NCBI RefSeq assembly: GCF_001426995.1
Contig: NZ_LMFY01000001.1
Span: 2,661,471-2,725,470, forward strand
Direction of reading: 5' to 3'
DNA length: 64,000 nt
Source of the DNA: Microbacterium sp. Root553
GTDB taxonomy: Bacteria > Actinomycetota > Actinomycetes > Actinomycetales > Microbacteriaceae
The position numbers and the translations under genes were made by a program. Shown here piece by piece: positions 1 through 8,593 of the stretch; within the stretch, counting starts at the first letter, position 1; the number at the start of each line of letters is the position of its first letter. The notes beneath the pieces were generated by a model. It was not told the DNA's origin and did not search any database. It saw nothing but the letters and a program-made list of their open reading frames with translations.

Positions 1-152
1 TGTGCCCCACTCGCAACGACCGCAGCAGCCGTCCGAAGGGTGAAGGTTCGATCACGACATCCGCCTCTCGCTGGGTTCAGCTTGGCAGGTCTTTTCGGAT
101 CGGAGGCGGCGTGCCTGTCACAGTGCAGTGTCGGAGCGTATCGGCGCGACGA

Positions 153-1370
153 TCACTGCGCAACGCGCGGCGCCGGATCGAGGCCAGCGCGGCGCATCAC
201 CGTCGCCGCCGAGACCGTCGCGACGAGGACGACCGAGATGAACACGAGGAGCACGGTCGTCTGGGAGGCGAAGGTGAGGATCACGCCGATCGCGAGCACC
301 GGCAGAGCGAGCCCGCAGTACGCGATGAGAAAGATCAGAGCGAGAGTCTCGCCGCGGCGCCCCGGCTCGGCGAGTCCCGCGGCTGTGGCCACCGACGATT
401 TGAACAGCAGCCCCACGCCGACACCCGCGACGATGCCCCCTCCGATGAAGACCGCGAGCGACGGCACCAGAGTCCCCACGGCGACGGCGACGAGGCCCAG
501 GGCGCAGCAGACCGCCGCGATCGTGAGCTGCATTCTCAGCGGCAGACGCGCGAGCACCACCTGGCCCGTGGCCGCGGCGGCGAACACCGAGCATGCGGTC
601 AGGCCGGCGACGAGGTGGTCGTGCTCGTCGAAGGTGCTGACGAGGATGGTCGGCGCGAGCGATGTGAACAGTCCGAAGAGCGCGAAGCCCGCGAAGGCGC
701 CGAAACCTGCGGCGACGAACGCCGACCGCGAGCGTGGCGGCGCGGCGATGCGCTGGGGTCGATACCGTCGCGGCTCCTCTGGGGGCGTCACGGTCTCGGG
801 CACGCAGGCGACGGCGATCGCCGCCACGAGCAGCACGATGAGGAACACCGCGTGCGGCAGCATCAGCGGCGCGGGCAGGAACTCGGCGAACAGACCGCCG
901 ACCAGGGGCCCGAATGCCAGCCCGCCGAGGTTCGCCGCACCGGCGACGGACGCCGCCACGATGACGTGCTCGTCGGGCCTCGCCTGCGCACGCAGCTCTC
1001 CCAGATGGGCGGTGGCGGTGGCGGTGAGGATGCCGACGCTCGCGCCGTTCACCAGCCGCGCTGCGAGAAGACCCGGCACGTCGTGCCACAGCAGGAACAG
1101 CACGGCGCTGAGCGCCGCGATGAGGATCGCGATCACCAGCATCCGCCGCCGCCCCATCCAGTCGCTCACGTGTCCGAGCAGGAAGAGGCTGAGGACGACG
1201 CCGACCGCGAACGCGGCGAAGATCATCGTGATGACCGAGACGGGGAACCCGTCGGCCTGCTGGTAGAGCGGATACAGCGGTGTGGGCACGGTCGCGTAAG
1301 CCATGACGAGCAGGAAGGCGCACGCGACGACCCAGAATCCCGCACCGTGCGAGATGCGAGCGTTCGACAT
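153..1370 (-). CDS. MFS transporter, probable drug or small-molecule exporter
   Basis: This 405-residue protein has about 12 hydrophobic segments and no long soluble domain, as expected for a proton-driven major facilitator. The loop after the second segment reads GHVSDWMGRRR, matching the MFS loop 2-3 signature (D-x-x-GRR). The start ATG at 1370 gives MSNARISHGAGFW with the first membrane segment immediately after. It is divergent from the alpha/beta hydrolase gene across a 191-bp spacer that contains a palindrome, so shared control is likely. The substrate cannot be read from sequence. Confidence 0.85.
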   Translation of the reverse strand: MSNARISHGAGFWVVACAFLLVMAYATVPTPLYPLYQQADGFPVSVITMIFAAFAVGVVLSLFLLGHVSDWMGRRRMLVIAILIAALSAVLFLLWHDVPGLLAARLVNGASVGILTATATAHLGELRAQARPDEHVIVAASVAGAANLGGLAFGPLVGGLFAEFLPAPLMLPHAVFLIVLLVAAIAVACVPETVTPPEEPRRYRPQRIAAPPRSRSAFVAAGFGAFAGFALFGLFTSLAPTILVSTFDEHDHLVAGLTACSVFAAAATGQVVLARLPLRMQLTIAAVCCALGLVAVAVGTLVPSLAVFIGGGIVAGVGVGLLFKSSVATAAGLAEPGRRGETLALIFLIAYCGLALPVLAIGVILTFASQTTVLLVFISVVLVATVSAATVMRRAGLDPAPRVAQ

Positions 1371-1408
1371 GTGGAGACGCTACCGCGCGAGCGCCGGTCG
1401 GGCCCGAA

Positions 1409-1451
1409 CAGATGTCGAACATCTGCGCGACGCATCCTGGACAGATGTCGA
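1409..1451. promoter_or_regulatory. Palindromic operator candidate between MFS exporter and hydrolase
   Basis: CAGATGT-CGA-ACATCTG (1409-1425) is a perfect 7+7 inverted repeat. ACAGATGTCGA, the left half plus spacer, recurs at 1441-1451. The array lies between two divergent start codons (1370 and 1562), where a regulator of both genes would bind. No regulator gene is adjacent, so the cognate factor is unknown. Confidence 0.5.
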
Positions 1452-1561
1452 GGTGCCGGCTCGGGGCCGCGAGTTATCGTGGGCGCGCTCCCACGATGCA
1501 GACGTGGGGCGATCGACAGTCGTCCGGAGCGGTTCGGGCGACAGAAACCTGGAGGCTGATC

Positions 1562-2398
1562 ATGGCGTTCGTGACCACGGATGATGGCGCAGAGATCTAC
1601 TACAAGGACTGGGGCAGCCCCGACGCGCAGCCCATCATGTTCCACCACGGTTGGCCGCTCTCGTCGGACGACTGGGACACCCAGATGCTGTACTTCCTCG
1701 ACAAGGGCTACCGCGTCGTGGCCAGCGACCGCCGCGGGCACGGTCGGTCGTCGCAGATCGGCACCGGTCACGACATGGACCACTACGCCAGTGACGCCTC
1801 GGCGGTGGTCGAGCACCTCGACCTCCACGACGCGATCCACATCGGGCACTCGACGGGTGGCGGGCAGGTCGCACGGTATGTGGCGAAGTTCGGGCAGCCG
1901 CAGGGACGCGTCGCCAAGGCCGTGCTCGTCTCTTCCGTGCCTCCGCTGATGGTGCAGACCGACGGCAACCCCGACGGCCTTCCGCTGTCGGTGTTCGACG
2001 GCTTCCGGGACGGCCTGGCGGCCAACCGCGCCGAGTTCTTCCAGGCGGTGGCGTCCGGACCCTTCTACGGATTCAACCGTGAGGGCGTGGAGCTCTCCGA
2101 ACCCGTCGTCGCCAACTGGTGGCGTCAGGGGATGACGGGCAGCGCGCTCGCTCACTACGCCGGCATCAAGGCCTTCTCCGAGACCGATCAGACCGACGAT
2201 CTCACGGCGATCACCGTGCCCGTGCTCGTGCTCCAGGGCGACGACGACCAGATCGTCCCGTACAAGGACGCCGCGCTGAAGCAGCACGAGCTGCTCAGCG
2301 ACTCGACCCTCAAGATCTACGAGGGATTCCCGCACGGCATGCTGACCACGCATGCGGATGTCATCAACCCCGACATCCTCGCCTTCATCCAGCAGTAG
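1562..2398 (+). CDS. Alpha/beta hydrolase, non-heme chloroperoxidase/esterase family
   Basis: The 278-residue protein matches cofactor-free chloroperoxidases (perhydrolase-type esterases) in length and motifs. The nucleophile elbow is GHSTGG with Ser97, the acid is in GDDDQIVP (Asp228), and the base is His258 in FPHGM. The oxyanion region is FHHGWPLSSDDW (27-38). I chose ATG 1562 because a GGAGG-type site lies 6-9 bases upstream and homology starts there; an in-frame extension to 1412 would run through the palindrome. Likely cytoplasmic ester or lactone hydrolysis; the natural substrate is unknown. Confidence 0.88.
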   Translation: MAFVTTDDGAEIYYKDWGSPDAQPIMFHHGWPLSSDDWDTQMLYFLDKGYRVVASDRRGHGRSSQIGTGHDMDHYASDASAVVEHLDLHDAIHIGHSTGGGQVARYVAKFGQPQGRVAKAVLVSSVPPLMVQTDGNPDGLPLSVFDGFRDGLAANRAEFFQAVASGPFYGFNREGVELSEPVVANWWRQGMTGSALAHYAGIKAFSETDQTDDLTAITVPVLVLQGDDDQIVPYKDAALKQHELLSDSTLKIYEGFPHGMLTTHADVINPDILAFIQQ

Positions 2399-2413
2399 CC
2401 GCGAGGCTGTCGC

Positions 2414-2455
2414 GTGACGGCGCACCCGACGTTCGGCGTTCGGGTGCGCCGTCAC
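2414..2455. terminator. Hairpin terminator between convergent genes
   Basis: A 16-bp perfect stem (2414-2429 with 2440-2455) and a 10-base loop lie 15 bases past the hydrolase stop and 42 bases from the convergent acetyltransferase stop. It lacks a clear T tract, so termination is inferred from the stem and position. Confidence 0.65.
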
Positions 2456-2502
2456 CGTGCGGCACGAGGTGCGCTACGCCGTGCGGTACGAGGTGCGCTA
2501 CG
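2455..2502. repeat. 24-bp tandem duplication overlapping a stop codon
   Basis: Units 2455-2478 and 2479-2502 are identical except one C/T difference (2463 versus 2487). The second unit covers the stop codon and last codon of the acetyltransferase gene, so the first unit looks like a duplicated, now untranslated copy of that gene end. Confidence 0.75.
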
Positions 2503-3118
2503 ACTGCTCCTCGATGGCGCGGATGACGCGAGCCGGTGAGCCGACGGCGATGACCCCGCGGGGGATGTCCTTGGTGACGACGGAGCCGGCGCCGATGACG
2601 GAGTCGTCGCCGATGGTCACCCCGGGAAGGACGGTGACGTTGGCGCCCAGCCAGACGTTGCTGCCGATGACGACCGGTGAGGGGATGAGGTCGGCTCGTC
2701 GGCTGGGCTGCAGGCCGTGCTGAAGGGTCGCGATGACGGCGTTGTGGCCGATGAGGCTGTCGTCGCCGATCGAGATGCCGCCCTGGTCCTGGAATCGGCA
2801 GCCGGAGTTGATGAAGACGCGTCTGCCGAGCGTGATGTTCTTGCCGAAGTCGGCGGTGAACGGCGGGAAGAGCGTCACCGTCTCATCGATGTCCGCGCCG
2901 GTCAGCTCTGCGAGGAGCTCTCGGACACGGGCGGGCGGGTGATAGCCGCTGTTCAGCTCACCGGCGATGCGGAGGGCTTCCTGGCTGGTCTCATGCATGA
3001 CCGCGTGTCCCGGGGAGTTGCCGGTGATGGTCTCCCCCGCGTTCAGGGCGGCGAGGAGGTCGGTGAGAGTCATGGGGGTCTCCACGGTCGAGGGAACGGC
3101 GTGATCGGGTGCGGTCAT
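2498..3118 (-). CDS. Sugar O-acetyltransferase (maltose/galactoside acetyltransferase type)
   Basis: This 206-residue protein has an N-terminal Mac-type helical region (about 16-70) and then a left-handed beta-helix with hexapeptide repeats, for example IGDDSLIGHNAVIA and IGSNVWLGANVTVLPGVTIG. Such enzymes move an acetyl group from acetyl-CoA to a sugar hydroxyl; the active-site His is expected in HNAVIATLQHG. The start codon overlaps the stop of the upstream XRE regulator (ATGA), indicating a two-gene unit. The real acceptor is unknown. Confidence 0.85.
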   Translation of the reverse strand: MTAPDHAVPSTVETPMTLTDLLAALNAGETITGNSPGHAVMHETSQEALRIAGELNSGYHPPARVRELLAELTGADIDETVTLFPPFTADFGKNITLGRRVFINSGCRFQDQGGISIGDDSLIGHNAVIATLQHGLQPSRRADLIPSPVVIGSNVWLGANVTVLPGVTIGDDSVIGAGSVVTKDIPRGVIAVGSPARVIRAIEEQS

Positions 3119-3993
3119 TCGGGCGGCCTCACGGATGCGGGAGCCGTGGCCGACCAGCTCGCGAGCAGCTGGAGTCGTTCTGCCGAGGGCGATCCCGGTT
3201 CGGCGGTGTAGATGAGCAGGCTGAGGCCGTCATCGGCCGTGACGGTGAGCTCTTCGTACACGAGGGTGAGGTCGCCGACGATCGGGTGACGGAAGCGCTT
3301 GGTGCCTGACCCGTGCGTCCTCACGTCGTGTGCGGACCAGAGCCGGGCGAACGTGTCGCTTCGGGTGGTGAGCTCGCCGACCAGATCCTGGAGGACGCGG
3401 TCGTGCGGGTGTCGTCCGGCTTCGACGCGCATGATGCCGACGCACATCCGGGCGAACAGGTCCCAGTCGGGGTAGAAGTCGCGCGATGCGGGGTCGAGGA
3501 ACTGGAAGCGCGCCAGATTCGGTGTCCTCCCGCCCGCGCCGATCACGGGTGCGTAGAACGCTGCGCCGAGCGTATTCGTGGCGACGAGGTTCTGGTGGCG
3601 GTCGCGGACGAACGCGGGGCCGCCGGTGATCGCGTGGAGGGTGTGCTGCAATGCCGGGCGGGCGGGCTGCTGCGTCGTGGCGCGCCGACGGTTGCGCCCC
3701 GACGTCGGGATGCCGTCGGCCGCGCGAGCGAGGTCGAACAGGTGCATCCGCTCGGTCTCATCGAGGAGCAGAGCCCGGGCGAGTGACTCGAGCACGGCGG
3801 AAGACGCGCCCGCGATGTCCCCGCGTTCGAGCTTGGCGTAGTAGTCGACGCTCACGTCGGCGAGCATCGCGACCTCGGATCGGCGGAGACCTGCGACGCG
3901 TCGATTCGTTCCGGCGACCATCCCGACATCGGCGGGTGAGAGCCGCGCGCGTCGCGTCATGAGGAACTCGCGCACCTCGGCTCTGTTGTCCAT
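3115..3993 (-). CDS. XRE-family regulator with MmyB-like ligand domain
   Basis: The protein has 292 residues. An N-terminal helix-turn-helix (about 10-75, with RRVAGLRRSEVAMLADVS) is followed by a domain of the MmyB-type ligand-binding class (about 105-270, with DPASRDFYPDWDLFARMCV). I used ATG 3993 because the typical family N-terminus MDNRAEVREFL begins there; an upstream extension to 4116 adds unrelated residues. It overlaps the acetyltransferase start by 4 bases, so it probably controls its own unit, and it is divergent from the membrane protein/kinase operon. Confidence 0.85.
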   Translation of the reverse strand: MDNRAEVREFLMTRRARLSPADVGMVAGTNRRVAGLRRSEVAMLADVSVDYYAKLERGDIAGASSAVLESLARALLLDETERMHLFDLARAADGIPTSGRNRRRATTQQPARPALQHTLHAITGGPAFVRDRHQNLVATNTLGAAFYAPVIGAGGRTPNLARFQFLDPASRDFYPDWDLFARMCVGIMRVEAGRHPHDRVLQDLVGELTTRSDTFARLWSAHDVRTHGSGTKRFRHPIVGDLTLVYEELTVTADDGLSLLIYTAEPGSPSAERLQLLASWSATAPASVRPPE

Positions 3994-4114
3994 GCGCTCC
4001 ACCGTACGACGGTCCGAGCGGGTGAAGGATGCCCCCTCAGTACACCTCTCGCCGGAGAACCCTGCTCGCCCCTGGTCGAAGACCGAGCGGTGCGCGCCTC
4101 GGTAGGGTGGTCGC

Positions 4115-4297
4115 ATGACTGCATGGAGCCGCTACCTGCGGGGAGTCGCCCTGGTTCTCGGGATCGCCGGACTGCTGTTCGGGGAACGACTTCCCGTGTG
4201 GTGGAGCCCTGCGTCAGTGGTCTTCATGGTGCTCGCAGCCGGCGTGTTCTCGGCGTGCACCATTCGCGACCACCGACGCACGCGCTCGCGCGGGTGA
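4115..4297 (+). CDS. Small two-segment membrane protein coupled to sensor kinase
   Basis: A 60-residue ORF with two hydrophobic stretches (about 8-22 and 31-46) and a basic tail (RDHRRTRSRG). Its stop overlaps the GTG start of the downstream histidine kinase (GTGA at 4294-4297), and AGGG lies just before its own ATG. I recognise no family. Coupling to the kinase suggests a sensor accessory, but it could simply lead the operon. Confidence 0.6.
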   Translation: MTAWSRYLRGVALVLGIAGLLFGERLPVWWSPASVVFMVLAAGVFSACTIRDHRRTRSRG

Positions 4298-5412
4298 ACG
4301 GGAGTGAGGATCGCGATCCCGAGACTCGGTCGCGGTGGCTGACGCCCCTGGTCTTCGGGATCGCGGTGTTCCTGGGACTCTGGGTGACCGTCACGCCCGA
4401 CGCTGCGAGTGGACGCGGGGCTCAGCTCGCATGGGGCGCGATCGCCGTCACCGGCCTCATGGTCGGATCGCGTCTGCCGGTCCTCGCGGTGGTCGTCACC
4501 GCAGCGGCGACCTCTTTCGCGTGGCTGGTCGGAGTGACTGCCGATCCGTTCGTGTTGACAGGATTCGCGGTGTTCAGGCTTGCCGAGATGCGTGGAGGAC
4601 GCAGGTTTCCGTGGTGGATGTTCGCCGGTGCGTTCGTCGTGGTGGTCGCGTCCGCGATCCTCTCTGTCGAGGACACCGAAGATCGCGCTCGGGGGATGCT
4701 GCTGAGTGCACTGGTGCTGTCCGTCGCGTGGGTGCTGGGCGCGCGGACACGAGAGGTCCGGCGCGAGGCCGCAGCGCGGTCGCGGGCGGAGGAGCGACTT
4801 CGTCTGGCACGCGATGTGCACGATGTGCTGTCTCACTCTCTGGGTACGATCGGCGTGCATGCGGGTGTCGCCGCCCACGTCACCGCACTCGGCGCCGACG
4901 AACTGCGCGAAGCGCTCCGCGGTATCGAGAGCGATGCGCGGTCCTCGCTGTCCGAGTTGAGCACCCTCCTGAGGCGGGAGCGGTCGGACCTCGAGCCGGA
5001 CGACGTGGTGTCGAGCCCCCTCTCCTCGCTGCTTGCGGGCGTTGCTCGGACGGCTGAGAAGGCCGGTCTGTCCGTGCACCTCGACGTGGGAGACGACATC
5101 GATGCGCTTCCCGCCGATGTGCGGACGACACTGCTCCGGATCGTTCAGGAGGCGCTGACGAACGTCGTCCGCCATGCCTCGGCGTCCTCTGTGACTGTGG
5201 GGCTCCGCATCTCCTCCGACGAGGTGACGATCGGCGTCGCGGATGACGGCCAGGGCGCACGGGGCGAGATCAGCCTCGGGAACGGCTTGACCGGTGTGCG
5301 CGAGAGAGCCGTGCTGCTGGGTGGCAGAGCAGATTTCACCTCCTCGACCTCCGGATTCACGGTGTCCGCGACGGTGCCGCTGCGAAGACGCTCGGCGGGA
5401 GTCCGCGGATGA
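4294..5412 (+). CDS. Sensor histidine kinase, NarL/DesK type (HisKA_3)
   Basis: The 372-residue kinase has four to five hydrophobic segments in the first 150 residues, then a HisKA_3 dimerisation motif LARDVHDVLSHSLG (phospho-acceptor His176), and a C-terminal ATPase domain with ALTNVVRHA and VADDGQGAR. GTG 4294 is chosen because it overlaps the previous stop and removes a polar tail that does not fit a membrane sensor. The next gene, its response regulator, overlaps by ATGA. The signal is unknown. Confidence 0.88.
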   Translation: MNGSEDRDPETRSRWLTPLVFGIAVFLGLWVTVTPDAASGRGAQLAWGAIAVTGLMVGSRLPVLAVVVTAAATSFAWLVGVTADPFVLTGFAVFRLAEMRGGRRFPWWMFAGAFVVVVASAILSVEDTEDRARGMLLSALVLSVAWVLGARTREVRREAAARSRAEERLRLARDVHDVLSHSLGTIGVHAGVAAHVTALGADELREALRGIESDARSSLSELSTLLRRERSDLEPDDVVSSPLSSLLAGVARTAEKAGLSVHLDVGDDIDALPADVRTTLLRIVQEALTNVVRHASASSVTVGLRISSDEVTIGVADDGQGARGEISLGNGLTGVRERAVLLGGRADFTSSTSGFTVSATVPLRRRSAGVRG

Positions 5413-6056
5413 CGCCGATCAGGGTGCTGATCGCCGATGATGAGCCGTCGATCCGCTCTTCGCTTCGGATGCTGATCGACAGCGACACCGACATGGAGGT
5501 CGTCGGCGAGTCCGCCGACGGTGAGGCCGCGGTCGAGAGCACCGCGCGCCTGCGTCCCGATGTCGTGCTGATGGACGTGCAGATGCCGCGGATGACGGGG
5601 CTGGAAGCCACCCGCATCATGGTCGCTCACGCAGGCGGGCCGCGGGTGATCGTGCTCACGATGTTCGACCTGGACGAGTACCTGTACGAGGCCCTGCGTG
5701 CCGGCGCGTCGGGGTTCCTGTTGAAGAACAGTCCTCCCGGCGAGGTGCTGCACGCGATCCGCGTCGCACATGAGGGCAACGCGCTGCTCGCCCCGGAGGT
5801 GACGAAGCGCGTGATCGGACGCTTCGCTCCTCTGCGCGAGGACCATCGCCTCGAGCACCTCACGGCGCGGGAACGCGAGACGCTGACGCTCATCGGGCGA
5901 GGCAGATCGAATGCGGAGATCGCGGCCGAACTGTTCGTCACCGTGACGACGGTGCGCACGTACGTGAGCCGCATCCTCACGAAGCTCCAGACCCGCGACC
6001 GCGCGGGGCTCGTCGTGATCGCCTACGAGAACGGCTTGGTGACTCCCGCATCCTGA
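5409..6056 (+). CDS. Response regulator, NarL/FixJ family
   Basis: The 215-residue protein has a receiver domain (IADDE near the N-terminus, phospho-acceptor Asp56 in LMDVQMP) and a LuxR-type helix-turn-helix (LTARERETLTLIGRGRSNAE onward, about 152-210). The ATGA overlap with the kinase gene makes them a cognate pair. An ABC-2 exporter operon starts 82 bases downstream, the usual target arrangement for DesK/LiaS-like systems, so it probably controls that exporter. Confidence 0.9.
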   Translation: MTPIRVLIADDEPSIRSSLRMLIDSDTDMEVVGESADGEAAVESTARLRPDVVLMDVQMPRMTGLEATRIMVAHAGGPRVIVLTMFDLDEYLYEALRAGASGFLLKNSPPGEVLHAIRVAHEGNALLAPEVTKRVIGRFAPLREDHRLEHLTARERETLTLIGRGRSNAEIAAELFVTVTTVRTYVSRILTKLQTRDRAGLVVIAYENGLVTPAS

Positions 6057-6138
6057 TGATGTCGCCGGCACCCCCACGCATCCGATTGTCGACTCCTGCA
6101 GACTGACATCCTCGCCCGGACGCGGTGGGCTGGAGGAC

Positions 6139-6876
6139 ATGATCGACATCAGCCATCTGGTCAAACGTCACGGCTCACACACTGCCGTCGACGACGTGAG
6201 CTTCACCGCCCTCCCGGGGCGGGTCACCGGGTTCCTCGGGCCCAACGGCGCAGGAAAGAGCTCGACGCTGCGCATCCTCCTCGGGCTGGATCTCGCGACC
6301 CGCGGCACGGCGCTGATCGGCGGGAGCGCCTATCGGTCGCTGGAGCGTCCGCTGTGGAGAGTCGGTGCGATGCTCGACGGCCCCGGTGCGCACAAGGGGC
6401 GCACCGCCAGGGCGCATCTGCGGTGGGTGGCGCAGTCGAATGCGATTCCCCCGCGGCGGGTGGACGAGGTGCTGGAGCTCACCGGCCTGAGTCATGCGGC
6501 GAAGACGCGGATCGGCAGGTTCTCGCTCGGCATGGGGCAACGTCTCGGCATCGCCGCCGCGCTTCTCGGTGACCCCGACGTGCTGGTGCTGGACGAGCCG
6601 ACGAACGGGCTCGATCCCGACGGCATCCGGTGGATCAGACGCTTCTTGCGCTCGCTCGCCGACGACGGCAGGACGGTGCTCGTCTCCAGCCATCTGATGA
6701 GCGAGATGCAGGACACCGCCGACGACTTCGTGGACATCGCACGAGGCCGAGTGCTCGCGGCGGGCACCGCCGCTGAGGTGACCGGCGTCCATGACACCGT
6801 GGAGGACGCGTTCTTCGCACTCACAGACGAGCACACGGAGCACCGTGCCGCAGGCGAGGAAGGGGCCTCGGCATGA
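6139..6876 (+). CDS. ABC transporter ATP-binding protein (ABC-2 exporter)
   Basis: This 245-residue ATPase has Walker A GPNGAGKS (34-41), a degenerate signature FSLGMGQR, Walker B VLVLDEPTNGLDPDG and an H-loop SSHLMSE. It is closest to the type that powers two-permease antibiotic or lantibiotic exporters. It overlaps the first permease by ATGA. Placement after a NarL-type two-component system suggests induction by that system. Confidence 0.9.
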   Translation: MIDISHLVKRHGSHTAVDDVSFTALPGRVTGFLGPNGAGKSSTLRILLGLDLATRGTALIGGSAYRSLERPLWRVGAMLDGPGAHKGRTARAHLRWVAQSNAIPPRRVDEVLELTGLSHAAKTRIGRFSLGMGQRLGIAAALLGDPDVLVLDEPTNGLDPDGIRWIRRFLRSLADDGRTVLVSSHLMSEMQDTADDFVDIARGRVLAAGTAAEVTGVHDTVEDAFFALTDEHTEHRAAGEEGASA

Positions 6877-7649
6877 GCGGTCTTCTGCGAAGCGCGCTCC
6901 CTCTCGCACGTTCGGAGTCCGTGAAGCTCTTCACCGCTCGCGCCACCGGCTCGCTCGCGGCCGTGGCGATTCTCGGCACGTGGCCGATGGCATGGACCAA
7001 CGCCGCATCCGCCGTGGGCGTCGCCCCTGACGACCCGCGACTGTTCTCCTCCGAACCGGTCCCCCTCGAGTACCAGGGTTTCGAGATGGCCGGCATCGGA
7101 TACGTCCTCGTCGTCGCCCTCGCCGCGGTGTGGGCCGGAAGCGAGTACGGCGGCGGCACACAGATCCGCACGACTCTGCTGTCCACCCCGCACAGACTGC
7201 GTGTGTTCCTGATGAAGGCGCTGCTGCTCGCGATCACGGTCGCGGTGATCGCGTTCCTCACGATGTGGGGCACGCTGGTGATCACGCACGCGGCGGGCGA
7301 CACCGGCATCGATCCCTGGGCTTTGAATCCTGCGATCTGGGCGCACCTCGGCGGCGTCACGATCGCATGGACGCTCACCGCCCTGATCGCGTTCGCCATC
7401 GGCGTGCTCGGACGCACGGCCATCCTGCCGCTCATCCTCGTCGTGCCGCTCGTGATCGGCATCGGCGACTTCCTCGCCGGCTTATGGGGCGGCGCGAAGT
7501 ATCTCCCGACTGCGGCGGGGGCGGCCCTCTTCTCCGATCCCGCCTCCGGCATCTATCTCGACCCGCTCGCCGGCGGCCTCATCCACACGGCATGGGCAGT
7601 GGTTCTGCTCACCGCGGCAGCGGTCGCCTTCGTCCGCCGAGACCTGTGA
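6873..7649 (+). CDS. ABC-2 type permease
   Basis: A 258-residue membrane protein with about six hydrophobic segments. It shares the layout of the next permease: a first segment, an extracellular stretch ending in GFEMAG, then GSEYGGGTQIRTTLLSTP in a cytoplasmic loop. That GSEY..TTL pattern is typical of exporter permeases of this class. It overlaps the ATPase gene by 4 bases. Confidence 0.83.
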   Translation: MSGLLRSALPLARSESVKLFTARATGSLAAVAILGTWPMAWTNAASAVGVAPDDPRLFSSEPVPLEYQGFEMAGIGYVLVVALAAVWAGSEYGGGTQIRTTLLSTPHRLRVFLMKALLLAITVAVIAFLTMWGTLVITHAAGDTGIDPWALNPAIWAHLGGVTIAWTLTALIAFAIGVLGRTAILPLILVVPLVIGIGDFLAGLWGGAKYLPTAAGAALFSDPASGIYLDPLAGGLIHTAWAVVLLTAAAVAFVRRDL

Positions 7650-7656
7650 GGCATCG

Positions 7657-8400
7657 ATGATCCGCTCCCTCCGCGGCGAGTGGACGAAGGCGCTCACCCT
7701 GCGCAGTGTTCAGGGAACCCTCGCCGCCGCGCTCCTCGTGCCACCTGCTCTGGCTCTCGCCTCCGGTCTCGCGTTCGACGGCGCGACGGCCGCGGCGCGC
7801 TCGTTCCCCGTCGAGTCGCACGGATTCGAGACTGCCGGATTCGGGCAACCGCTGATCATCCTGCTGGCCGCGCTCATCGCCGGATCCGAGTACGCCGATG
7901 GACAGCTCCGAACCACCTTGACCGCCACGCCCCGGCGGGGCCGCGTGATCGCCGCGAAGTTCACCGTGATCGCGACGACGGCAGTGCTCATCGGCATCCT
8001 CGCCACGAGCGCGGCTGTCCTCCTCGCACACGCGGCACTCGGTGAACAGGGGCTCTCGATCGGCGAGTTCTCCGCGGGAATGGGATGGAACGTGGTCGGC
8101 GTCGCCGTGAACTACACGCTGATCGGCGTGATCTCCGCAGCGATCACAGTCCTCGCCCGCACGCCCGTCGTGGCACTCGTCGTACTCGTGCCCGTGGTGC
8201 TCGGGCTCTCCCTCTCCCTGCTGGGAGTCCTCCCCTGGGTCAAGTTCCTCCCTGATCTCGCGGGAATCCAGCTCCTGACGGGCTATCCGGGAATCGGTCT
8301 CCTCGACCCGATACCCGGAGGACTCATCATGGCGACCTGGGCGCTGCTGCTTGCGGCCGCATCCTGGCTCGTCTTCCGCACCCGCGACACCGATGGGTGA
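7657..8400 (+). CDS. ABC-2 type permease, paralogue of the preceding gene
   Basis: This 247-residue membrane protein is a diverged copy of the upstream permease: both contain a GFE(M/T)AG segment, GSEY followed by TTL, and end in a PLAGG/PIPGG loop before the last membrane segment. The two probably form a heterodimer with the ATPase at 6139. The start lies 7 bases after the previous stop. The exported substrate is unknown. Confidence 0.83.
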   Translation: MIRSLRGEWTKALTLRSVQGTLAAALLVPPALALASGLAFDGATAAARSFPVESHGFETAGFGQPLIILLAALIAGSEYADGQLRTTLTATPRRGRVIAAKFTVIATTAVLIGILATSAAVLLAHAALGEQGLSIGEFSAGMGWNVVGVAVNYTLIGVISAAITVLARTPVVALVVLVPVVLGLSLSLLGVLPWVKFLPDLAGIQLLTGYPGIGLLDPIPGGLIMATWALLLAAASWLVFRTRDTDG

Positions 8401-8520
8401 GAACGGGTGTGACCGCAGAGTCCCGGTTCCATGCGCACCGGTGCTCTCGCCGGCGACTCTCGCGTCCGCGAGCGGCACCCGGGAGGTGAGTGGATTCAGG
8501 AGATCCCGGTGATTCTTAGG

Positions 8521-8593
8521 TGGGCCCTGCCGGGATCGAACCGACGACATCCACGGTGTAAACGTGGCGCTCTACCAGCTGAGCTAAAGGCCC
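8521..8593 (-). tRNA. tRNA-Val (TAC anticodon)
   Basis: The minus strand folds into a full cloverleaf: acceptor GGGCCTT paired with AGGGCCC (one G-T pair), D-arm AGCTCAGCTGGTAGAGC, anticodon stem CCACG/CGTGG with loop TTTACAC (anticodon TAC), and T-loop GGTTCGATCC. Discriminator A is at 8521. The CCA end is not encoded (CCT follows). Confidence 0.95.

Noticed and set aside
1..152. Gene at the left edge
   Set aside because: Open frames here are shadows of the MFS gene and lack motifs or ribosome sites; I see only a weak CCGCCTC/GAGGCGG inverted repeat (61-109).
1412..1561. N-terminal extension of the chloroperoxidase-like hydrolase
   Set aside because: It would place coding sequence over the palindromic site, and a good ribosome site with the family N-terminus is at 1562.
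8521..8593. Integration site at tRNA-Val (and tRNA-Asn at 61020-61095)
   Set aside because: No integrase gene, no duplicated tRNA end and no change in base composition is visible beside either tRNA.
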